37,888 nucleotides of DNA from Phycisphaerae bacterium (GTDB lineage Bacteria; Planctomycetota; Phycisphaerae; SM23-33), in NCBI GenBank assembly GCA_021108335.1, contig JAIORC010000230.1, positions 1-37,888 on the forward strand, in the 5' to 3' direction. The notes under the pieces were generated by a model. It was given only the letters and a program-made list of their open reading frames with translations. It ran no database searches and was not told the DNA's origin. A program made the position numbers and the translations under genes. Below are positions 1 to 6,452 of the stretch, in pieces (the stretch's first letter is position 1; each line of letters starts with the position of its first letter).

Positions 1-60
1 AAACCCCGCGTTTTTTGCGGGGTAGCCATGAAAGATCGATTCACAATTTCTACGCCATAT
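1..60 (+). repeat. Modular palindrome, GCGGGG-arm class (copy 1, cut by window edge)
   Basis: A short hairpin with arms CCCCGC and GCGGGG around a T-rich loop is followed by the conserved tail AGCCATGAAAGATCGATTC. The same hairpin and tail occur near 37428-37482, and a diverged copy sits at 6289-6350. The left head is missing because the window begins inside the element. ORFs called across it start inside the repeat and are not believable genes. Confidence 0.8.
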
Positions 61-107
61 CTTCCTCAAAACCACTCAACATACCATCCGCCGTCGTGTA
101 TCTATTT

Positions 108-306
108 TTCCCCCAGGGGGCCACCCGATATTCTTTTCTGGGCCATTTTTTTCATGGCTACCCGCCCCCTTCCCTGCGTGGTGGCCTTCCCAGGCCACCA
201 CGGCACGAGCTACAAACCTGCGCCACCAGCGTTAGCGTCGCAGCGGGAACGAAGCGACACCCACTCGGGACGAAAAACACATGGTCCCCTGGGGACCATG
301 CCACCC
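108..306. repeat. Cluster of palindromic repeats
   Basis: Three palindromic units are visible. At 112-126 CCCCCAGGGGG is followed by CCACCC, the reverse complement of the GGGTGG head. At 177-202 a perfect 10-bp stem (CGTGGTGGCC with GGCCACCACG) closes a 6-nt loop. At 280-300 a perfect palindrome has arms CATGGTCCCC and GGGGACCATG around one base and is followed by CCACCC. Between them, 246-265 holds GCGGGAACGAAGCGACA, a diverged copy of the cargo at 3872-3899 and 9759-9786. None of this looks coding. Confidence 0.75.
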
Positions 307-570
307 AAACACATCCGCACACGCGGAAAAACCTTGCCGAATAGCGGTTCCCAGATGGATTAAAGTTCGAGGCGGTTTATTGCCGAAAAATAAGTCTGTT
401 GCGGGAATGTTTATGCGACTTTTGTATGTTCCGCGAGGTGTCGCATGGCAAACGTCGCCATGTCGGCCCACGGGGTATTTGTGCAAATTTACAGTGAGGC
501 TGCGCTAAAACGGTGGCTGCGGGTTTCTCCGCAACCCGTTGATAAAATTCAGCCTTGGGCGCTGTTGAAA
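307..570 (+). other. Non-coding leader or unidentified RNA region before the birA terminator
   Basis: No ORF here has convincing codon usage or a ribosome binding site. The stretch includes a small hairpin (CGGGTT, loop, AACCCG) near 520-540 and runs directly into the intrinsic terminator at 571-608. It could be the body of a small RNA, a birA attenuator leader, or the tail of a transcript from outside the window. I looked for SRP RNA, RNase P and tmRNA motifs by eye and recognised none. Confidence 0.35.
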
Positions 571-608
571 GGGCGGTGGCAGCCAGGCCGCCGCCCTATC
601 TTTTTTTT
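571..608 (+). terminator. Rho-independent terminator upstream of birA
   Basis: A 10-bp stem (GGGCGGTGGC with GCCGCCGCCC, one G-T pair) closes a 6-nt loop and is followed within four bases by eight T residues. It points toward birA, whose start lies about 36 nt downstream. It therefore ends an upstream transcript or acts as an attenuator for birA. Confidence 0.8.
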
Positions 609-644
609 ACCGCGACACCAGCTATCGTACTTGGGACGAACTAC

Positions 645-1472
645 ATGAAACGGGACCAGGATGTGGCGGCGTCTTTTAAAAAAAACCAAAAATTGGATGC
701 GGGGCAGATAGAGCGGGGGCTTGGTACGGCACGGGTAGGCCGGTGCGTGCTGTGCTTCGATGAAGTCGATTCCACGAATGACGTCGCATGGGATTCGGCC
801 AGGCAGGACAATGCCGACGGGCTTGTTATTCTGGCGGAATCGCAGCGCATGGGCCGAGGCCGGCTTGGCAGAAAGTGGCTGAGCAGGCCCGGCGAAAATC
901 TGTTATTCAGCGTGCTGCTGCTGGAGGGGGATGCTCCAATTTCGCAGGAGGCAATAACCATCGCCGCCGGCCTGTCGGTAGCCGAGGGTGTCGAAGATGC
1001 TACATCTCTCAGGGCAGAGCTGAAATGGCCCAACGACGTTCAAATCGGCGGGGCAAAGCTGGCTGGCGTGCTGGTCGAGCGTCGCACGGTCGAAAGCGGC
1101 TCGGCGACGGTTATCGGCGTGGGGTTGAACGTGGCAACGGCTCCGCCAGTGGAAGCGGTGGATAACCCGGCGACGTGTCTGACTGCTCACCTGGAGGCTA
1201 CGCCGGATCGGGTGGAGGTGGTTCGGGCGGTGCTGCGACGGCTGGATGAGTGGCTCACCAGAGTTGCCGGCGGCCAACTGGCGGAATTGCACGATGCCTG
1301 GGTTGCCCGGTGCGGCATGCTGCACCAGCGAGTCAGGGTGTTATCGGGCGGGCAAAATTACGAAGGCAGCATCATCGACGTTGACCCGCTGGCGGGGTTG
1401 GTGCTTATCGACGATTACGGTGTGCGGGTACACCTGCCGGCGGCTGAGACGACGATATTGCCCCGGAAATGA
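645..1472 (+). CDS. birA: Biotin-[acetyl-CoA-carboxylase] ligase
   Basis: Cytosolic enzyme that activates biotin with ATP to biotinyl-AMP and attaches it to the lysine of biotin carboxyl carrier proteins. The biotinyl-AMP loop GRGRLGRKW lies near residue 69, KWPNDV at about 127, followed by KLAGVLVE and GVGLNV; a short C-terminal domain follows. I chose the ATG at 645 (275 aa) over the tracked start at 555. The extra 30 residues would be read through the terminator hairpin and its T-run, and they have no family similarity. About 40 residues precede the catalytic core and show no winged helix, so this looks like a monofunctional class I ligase without repressor function. The next gene starts 73 nt downstream on the same strand. 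Confidence 0.9.
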   Translation: MKRDQDVAASFKKNQKLDAGQIERGLGTARVGRCVLCFDEVDSTNDVAWDSARQDNADGLVILAESQRMGRGRLGRKWLSRPGENLLFSVLLLEGDAPISQEAITIAAGLSVAEGVEDATSLRAELKWPNDVQIGGAKLAGVLVERRTVESGSATVIGVGLNVATAPPVEAVDNPATCLTAHLEATPDRVEVVRAVLRRLDEWLTRVAGGQLAELHDAWVARCGMLHQRVRVLSGGQNYEGSIIDVDPLAGLVLIDDYGVRVHLPAAETTILPRK

Positions 1473-1545
1473 CAAAACATTCGCAAGAACAATCGCTTTG
1501 CCGTATGTTATCTGCACGCCCGCGTGCGGCGGCGAAAGGGATTGA

Positions 1546-3801
1546 ATGAAGCCGGTTCTTACCGACAGGATGGCAGTGATTGTGATTGTAGCAGGGCTGG
1601 TGCTCTGGGTCTGCTGCCTGACGGTCTTGTGGGGCTGGGCGTATGATCCGTCGGGGTCGTTTTCGCTGTTGAGTCTGCTGGCGATGCTGGGCGGCTGTTG
1701 GGTGTTTCTCTCGTTACGCAGCCGGCTGCTTCGTTGGGCGGTAAAAACGCTGCATCTGCTCCGGCTGGAGCAACACATCCCGCTTGGAGATGCGATAGCC
1801 GAGAAGATCGGTTCGACCCGGGAAGACGCCCGCAAGCGGATGCAACTGCTGGCGGCGGGGTCGGTGCTGGCGGTGGTGTGTTTTATTTGCAGTACGTTGT
1901 GCATTCCCGCTGCGGCGGCGGCGGCGACGTTGCTGGGGCAGTTTTTTCTATTCAGCGACTTGATGTGGCGTCTGATTGAAATTGTTACGCTGGCGATGGG
2001 GTCGATTGGCGTCGCTGCCGGCCTGACTGCGGTGGCGTTTGCTTCCAAGGTTGCCCGTGCCAGCGGCGGCAGAGACACATACGCGGCGGTTTATCGCGAC
2101 TGGCTGTGGGGCGTGGGGTTGGCGGCGGCGGTTTTTGCGATCAGTTGGTGGTTCGGGGCGAATTTGATTCTCCTGGTATTTTCGACGGCTTTGGTGATTA
2201 TCGCCGTCGCACTGACAGCTGTCTCTCGCGGCGAACTGGCGACCCATCCACGCAAACCGATGCTGCCCTTCGGAGACCCGCCCCGCCGGGCGAGACTGAA
2301 AATCGCTATGGGCCACGCCTGCTTCGCCCTGGTGCTGCTCATCCAACTTCGCCTGCTGGGCGACGTGTTCTCGGTGAGCTTGCCGCGGCGGATGATGTGG
2401 ATATTCCTGTCGCTGGGGTTGCTGGCGTATTTTCTGAGCCGGGGCGACCGCAAAAGCCATCCGCCCGGCCGCCGACAGATTTTCGGGGCGATTACAGGCG
2501 TAGCAGCAGCGATGCTGGCACAGGCGGCGGAACTGATAGTCTGCCTGTCGCTCGATAAGGGCGTTATGCTGGTGGTTATCCTGGCGGTCGGTACGCAGAT
2601 TCCCCTGGCGGCGATGGCGGCGACGCTGCTGAGCCATCAACGCAAAACTTTCGCCATTGCCGGCGGAACGGTAGGTGGATATCTCACCGCAGCGATGGGC
2701 GGGCTGGCGGTTGCGGTGCTCGGCTGGTTGCTGGGGGGGACGGTCGGCTGGGGCGGCTGGCTGCTCGTAGCCGGCGGGGTCGGGATGATTTTTTTCGGCG
2801 GTTTGAGCGTGTCGCGCCTGACAGGCAAAAAAAGCGAGCGGATCGCGCCGATAGCCTGGGCGGTCGTGCTGGGCGGATCGCTTGTCGCCGGGCTTATAGC
2901 TTCGGTTTGGGCAATAGACGCAGATATCCAAACGGGCACGTGGCTGTCGTCGAAATGCAGTAAATCGCGAGCACAGAAACTATTTTCGCAGCATGGCGTA
3001 CAGCCGGCGGCTACCGGCCGACGGTCTGAATTAATTACAGAATGCGTGGGCGAAGTTTTCACCCGGCGGAAGGGCCGATGGTGGATTGTCGCCACCGCAG
3101 CCGAGGATCTGCCGCCGCGGCCTGTTCGCGGGACGCCCAGCAAAATATTCGCCCGCGTGTTTCCCCGCGGTGCCAATCCCCAGCCGCCGGGTATTTCCAA
3201 ACGCTACAAAAGACGCTGGCCGCCGCTGTCGCATTCCTCGCCGGACTTCTTCCGCTACGCGCGGGGGAATTTCGTCGCGAGCCTGGGGCATGAATTTTAC
3301 GACGGGATTTTCCTGGCTCCGCTGCCGGCGGATCATCCGCAGGCGTGGCGGTGCTACAACGACAAGATGATGCGGCGGTGCATGGCGATGGCCCAGACGA
3401 CCGACGGCCAATGGGGCGTGGTTGCTTTGCGGACGCAGGTCGGGCCAGATCGGGTGCGACACGCGCTTAATGTCGCCCGCACGTTCTACAAGACGGTTCG
3501 CTCCGGATGGGCGGTGGTGGCTATCAGGAAAAAGGGTGTGGACATCCTGCTGCTTGGCCCTGACGAAGCCCTCGCTGGGGCGGAGGAAGCGAATATCGTT
3601 ACCTTGCTTCGCGAGAAGACAAAAAACCAGTACGACGTCTTCCTGGTGCGGATAAACAAACTTTGGCCCGGCTGGGACGAGATGAGGACGATCTACATAT
3701 TCAGCCCGCCTGGCGAAAGATATGCCGGTACGCCCACGATTAAAGGACTTCGCGAATGGCTTACGGCTGCGGTAAAATTGCCCGAGTCAGAAGCCCCATA
3801 G
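1546..3801 (+). CDS. Large polytopic membrane protein with a soluble C-terminal domain, function unknown
   Basis: A 751-residue protein that I do not recognise. Residues 1 to about 465 alternate hydrophobic segments with short polar loops, consistent with roughly 11-12 membrane helices. That layout resembles transporter-like or MFS-like cores, but I see no signature motif. From about residue 470 to the end (SSKCSKSRAQKLF onward) the sequence is soluble, rich in Arg and aromatics, with predicted alpha/beta character (GRWWIVATA, GQWGVVALRT, SGWAVVAIRK). These three W-V-V segments look like spaced strands of related subdomains. The ATG is preceded by GAAAGGG. It follows birA by 73 nt and may be co-transcribed, although nothing links it to biotin. 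Confidence 0.75.
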   Translation: MKPVLTDRMAVIVIVAGLVLWVCCLTVLWGWAYDPSGSFSLLSLLAMLGGCWVFLSLRSRLLRWAVKTLHLLRLEQHIPLGDAIAEKIGSTREDARKRMQLLAAGSVLAVVCFICSTLCIPAAAAAATLLGQFFLFSDLMWRLIEIVTLAMGSIGVAAGLTAVAFASKVARASGGRDTYAAVYRDWLWGVGLAAAVFAISWWFGANLILLVFSTALVIIAVALTAVSRGELATHPRKPMLPFGDPPRRARLKIAMGHACFALVLLIQLRLLGDVFSVSLPRRMMWIFLSLGLLAYFLSRGDRKSHPPGRRQIFGAITGVAAAMLAQAAELIVCLSLDKGVMLVVILAVGTQIPLAAMAATLLSHQRKTFAIAGGTVGGYLTAAMGGLAVAVLGWLLGGTVGWGGWLLVAGGVGMIFFGGLSVSRLTGKKSERIAPIAWAVVLGGSLVAGLIASVWAIDADIQTGTWLSSKCSKSRAQKLFSQHGVQPAATGRRSELITECVGEVFTRRKGRWWIVATAAEDLPPRPVRGTPSKIFARVFPRGANPQPPGISKRYKRRWPPLSHSSPDFFRYARGNFVASLGHEFYDGIFLAPLPADHPQAWRCYNDKMMRRCMAMAQTTDGQWGVVALRTQVGPDRVRHALNVARTFYKTVRSGWAVVAIRKKGVDILLLGPDEALAGAEEANIVTLLREKTKNQYDVFLVRINKLWPGWDEMRTIYIFSPPGERYAGTPTIKGLREWLTAAVKLPESEAP

Positions 3802-3824
3802 TATTTTGTAATAGACGAAATGAT

Positions 3825-4054
3825 GGGTGCCATGCTTCTGCTTGCAGAAGCATGCGGTAAGAAAACGCATTGGGTGCCGTGGCGGGAGCGAAGCGACAGC
3901 CACGAAAGATAGATACTCGATGGCAGTTTTTTAGACATTAAGGCTTTTTAGAATCCGCGTGGGTGCAAGCACCCACCCTACAAGTGTTGGGTGGCCCCTT
4001 GGGGGATGAATCCGTAACAAACATGCTTCTGCAAGCAGAAGCATGGCACCCGAT
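3825..4054. repeat. Five modular palindromes in tandem, both orientations
   Basis: The whole gap between the two membrane-protein genes is repeat DNA. In order: 3825-3854 (+), head GGGTGC, stem CATGCTTCTGC, core GCTTGC. 3866-3912 (+), head GGGTGCCGTGG, cargo GGGAGCGAAGCGACA, tail CCACGAAAGATAGATAC. 3928-3940, the motif TTAGACATTA. 3959-3980 (-), GTGGGT arms with core GCAAGC. 3990-4018, GGGTGGCCCCTTGGGGGAT followed by AATCCGTAACAA. 4022-4054 (-), CATGCTTCT arms with core GCAAGC and reverse head GGCACCC. There is no coding potential. Confidence 0.8.
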
Positions 4055-4119
4055 ACCTGTAATTTTTGCATGTTACAAAATACCAAGTTACGGAGAATGT
4101 TTTAAGGGAAGAAAGAAAT

Positions 4120-4917
4120 ATGACGGAGATGGATAGACAATCTGAGGCGCAACTCTCGCAGGACAGCTCCGAAACCGCCCCGGCTGCCCCGTTTGGGCCG
4201 AAGCTGCTTGGGCCTACCGTATTGCTGACGCTGCCCGGCGGTCCGGCGGTGGGTTTTCTGTTGGCATGGCGGTTTGGCGAGCTTCACCCGTCCCGGCTGG
4301 GCGTGGGCCTGGGCGCAGCGGTATTGGTGATTGCACTGGGCATGTGGCTGTATCGCAGGTTCAGCCGTCGTACGGTTATCGGCCCGCTGTGTCTTGCAGC
4401 CGGCATATCGCTTGGCGTGCTGGCTGGCGGGGTTGCCGGCGGCTGGGCGGACACGTTGAACCTCAACCTTTTTCTCGCCGCTGCTGCCGTCGGTGCGTAT
4501 GTCTTTGTCGTTTGGCTGATCGCCGCCCCGCCGGCGGATCCGCCCCGCCGGATGACGTGGCTGGCGTGGGGGCCTGCTCTGGTAACGGTGCCCGCTCTGC
4601 TGTGCATGGCAATAATGGCGATCCTTCGTAGCGGATTGACCGAGATTAACACGGTGATCTGCCTGTACCTGCTGCTGTGGGTCTCCACTCGGACGATTTA
4701 CTTCTGCCGGGCGCTACGGGGCTGGCCGAGCAGGGCGCGGGTCGCCCAGGCGGTTCGGCTGCTTGCCAGGGGGCTGATGCTCCTCCAGGCGAGCCTGATA
4801 GCAGGCCTGGATATCGGCGACGATAAGCTGGGCGGCGTAATCGCCATTGTGGTTACATTCGTTCTGTTCTGGCTGCCGACGATGCTCGAGAAATTGTTTC
4901 CCGAAACCACGTATTGA
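4120..4917 (+). CDS. Multi-pass membrane protein, function unknown
   Basis: A 265-residue protein. A polar N-terminus of about 30 residues rich in Gln, Ser and Glu is followed by seven or eight hydrophobic segments through residue 255. I see no catalytic motif and do not recognise a family. The ATG at 4120 has an AAGGGAAG ribosome binding site about ten bases upstream. The tracked start at 4066 would put this site inside the gene, so I rejected it. It stands alone: repeats lie upstream and a tRNA gene downstream on the same strand. Confidence 0.7.
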   Translation: MTEMDRQSEAQLSQDSSETAPAAPFGPKLLGPTVLLTLPGGPAVGFLLAWRFGELHPSRLGVGLGAAVLVIALGMWLYRRFSRRTVIGPLCLAAGISLGVLAGGVAGGWADTLNLNLFLAAAAVGAYVFVVWLIAAPPADPPRRMTWLAWGPALVTVPALLCMAIMAILRSGLTEINTVICLYLLLWVSTRTIYFCRALRGWPSRARVAQAVRLLARGLMLLQASLIAGLDIGDDKLGGVIAIVVTFVLFWLPTMLEKLFPETTY

Positions 4918-5019
4918 CGCCGACGGGCGATCTGAGTATATTGCAGGTGTCGGCGCAGGTGTCGTCCTGAGAAACAGCAATATTTCAAAATTACATAAGT
5001 TCGTTTGTAGTAGAAGTTT

Positions 5020-5109
5020 GGAGAGGTGGCAGAGTGGCTGAATGCACCGGTTTGCTAAACCGACGTACGGTTTAAGGCCGTACCGCGGGTTCGAATCCCG
5101 CCCTCTCCG
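5020..5109 (+). tRNA. tRNA-Ser (anticodon GCU)
   Basis: The acceptor stem GGAGAGG pairs with CCTCTCC at 5102-5108, with discriminator G at 5109. The anticodon GCT is at 5054-5056 in loop TTGCTAA, which reads AGC and AGU serine codons. A long variable arm (GTACGG with CCGTAC) marks a class II tRNA. The T arm is CGGG-TTCGAAT-CCCG. The CCA end is not encoded. Confidence 0.97.
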
Positions 5110-5239
5110 TTAGCGGCCTGACGTCCATAAGATTATGGGCGTCGGGCCGTTGTCATTTCCGGCGGAGGCGACAAAAAGATGTTTTTTCCGCTATTGTCTG
5201 ATATCATGTGAGGCAACCATTTTTCAGGGAGATGACGAC

Positions 5240-6283
5240 ATGAACAAAAGGTATTACATTGTAACGGCATTATTTGTGTTTACCCTTCTTTTGCCGCCTG
5301 TCGCGGCGACCGCCGATGAGCAGGACGCCTGGGCCAAATCTCGTCTCGGCAAGACGAGACTTGGCAAAATGTGGATCGGCGAGCCGTTGGAACTGGAAGA
5401 CCTGCGTGGGCAGGTGGTGCTCCTGGAGTTCTGGGGCTATAAGGACACGCTTTGCGTTGCTTCCTTGTCGCACCTGTCGAAGCTGAACAAGAAATACGGC
5501 CGTAACGGGCTTGTCGTTATCGGTACGCACTCCTACGATTCAAGAAAATCCGAAGCAATTTCCGTGGCTATTTCAAAGGGTGTTAATTTCCGCATCATGT
5601 CGCACGCACGCGTCCCCAAAGTCAACGAACTCGAACTCCCGCGCGTATTTGTTTTTAATCATCAGGGCAAAGTGGTTTTCGAGGGTCGTCCTGACGACAA
5701 GATGAACAAGGCCATTGTTAAAGCCCTCAAGGCTCGGCCTGATCCGCTGTTGGGCGGCATGAAATACAAAAAACTCGCCGACGTAGCCAAGAAAATCAAA
5801 ACCGGTAAACTCGGCGAGGCCTACAAGAAATGCGAGGAAAGCAAGGACGCCGACGGCCGACTCGGCGAGGAAGCAGCCTACCTCTTTGCGAACCTGGAAC
5901 ATTACGCCAAAAGGCTGGAAGAGAAAGCCGAAAACGAAAAAGAATCTCCCATCGCCGCAATGATAGCCTTGGCAAAACTGAAGAAAAGCTTCGCCGGAAC
6001 GGAATATGGCGACAACGCCGCCGAAAAAATCAAGAAACTTAAAAAAGACAAAGAGTTTCAAACCGAACTGAAAGCCGACAAGATATATCTCGCCATCCGC
6101 CGCGCGTCATGGCGAGTAGCCCCGCGACCCACCGATAAAGCACAGCAGGCGAAATGGGCAAAAATGTTTGGCAAAGGGCTAAGGGCCATCAAGCTCAAGG
6201 TTGAAAAACTGAAGAAAAAATACCCCGACACCACGGCTGCCGAAAAAGCCGAAACCCTGCTAAACAACCTCATGGGAGAATAA
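5240..6283 (+). CDS. Secreted thioredoxin-like (TlpA/AhpC-type) protein with degenerate active site
   Basis: A 347-residue protein starting MNKRYYIV with a clear Sec signal peptide ending near PVAATADEQ. Residues about 45-170 form a thioredoxin fold: DLRGQVVLLEFWGY, then a strand (GLVVIGTHS), a conserved-position Pro (LPRVFVF) and GKVVFEGR. The usual WCxxC is replaced by WGYKDTLC, so only one cysteine remains and disulfide exchange in the classical way is unlikely. The C-terminal half (about 180-347) is Lys/Glu-rich and helical, probably a repeat or coiled-coil region. The ATG at 5240 is preceded by CAGGGAGATG; the tracked start at 5135 adds residues that overlap this site. Acts in the periplasm by inference. 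Confidence 0.8.
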   Translation: MNKRYYIVTALFVFTLLLPPVAATADEQDAWAKSRLGKTRLGKMWIGEPLELEDLRGQVVLLEFWGYKDTLCVASLSHLSKLNKKYGRNGLVVIGTHSYDSRKSEAISVAISKGVNFRIMSHARVPKVNELELPRVFVFNHQGKVVFEGRPDDKMNKAIVKALKARPDPLLGGMKYKKLADVAKKIKTGKLGEAYKKCEESKDADGRLGEEAAYLFANLEHYAKRLEEKAENEKESPIAAMIALAKLKKSFAGTEYGDNAAEKIKKLKKDKEFQTELKADKIYLAIRRASWRVAPRPTDKAQQAKWAKMFGKGLRAIKLKVEKLKKKYPDTTAAEKAETLLNNLMGE

Positions 6284-6288
6284 TGGCG

Positions 6289-6425
6289 GGTGGCATGGAA
6301 ACGCCGCATTTTTTTGCGGGGTAGCTATGTCCGTCCATACATAATTTCTACGCGATCCCTCCCCCAGGGGGCCACCCAAAGCGTTTTCTTACCCCATGCT
6401 TCTGCGAGCAGAAGCATGGCACCCG
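6289..6425. repeat. Three modular palindromes between convergent genes
   Basis: At 6289-6340 (+) the head GGGTGGCATGG is followed by a CGC/GCGGGG hairpin with a T7 loop and the tail GTAGCTATG. At 6358-6376 (-) CCCCCAGGGGG is followed by CCACCC. At 6395-6425 (-) there are CATGCTTCT arms around core GCGAGC with the reverse head GGCACCC. They fill the gap between the thioredoxin-like gene and the end of feoB, which converge here. The T-rich hairpin could also help end transcription of the upstream gene. Confidence 0.75.
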
Positions 6426-6452
6426 GCTGGGAGTTCGCGGTAACAGCCACGG

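Noticed and set aside
15-508. Four overlapping small ORFs at the left end
   Set aside because: All run through palindromic repeats, disagree in frame, and lack ribosome binding sites.
555-644. N-terminal extension of BirA
   Set aside because: Would require reading through the intrinsic terminator stem and T-run; the family core begins well after the ATG at 645.
1948-2931. 327-aa minus-strand ORF
   Set aside because: Low-complexity Arg/Gln/His-rich translation opposite the membrane protein; typical antisense shadow.
3825-4054. CRISPR array
   Set aside because: Units differ in sequence, orientation and spacing, are palindromic throughout, and no cas gene is present.
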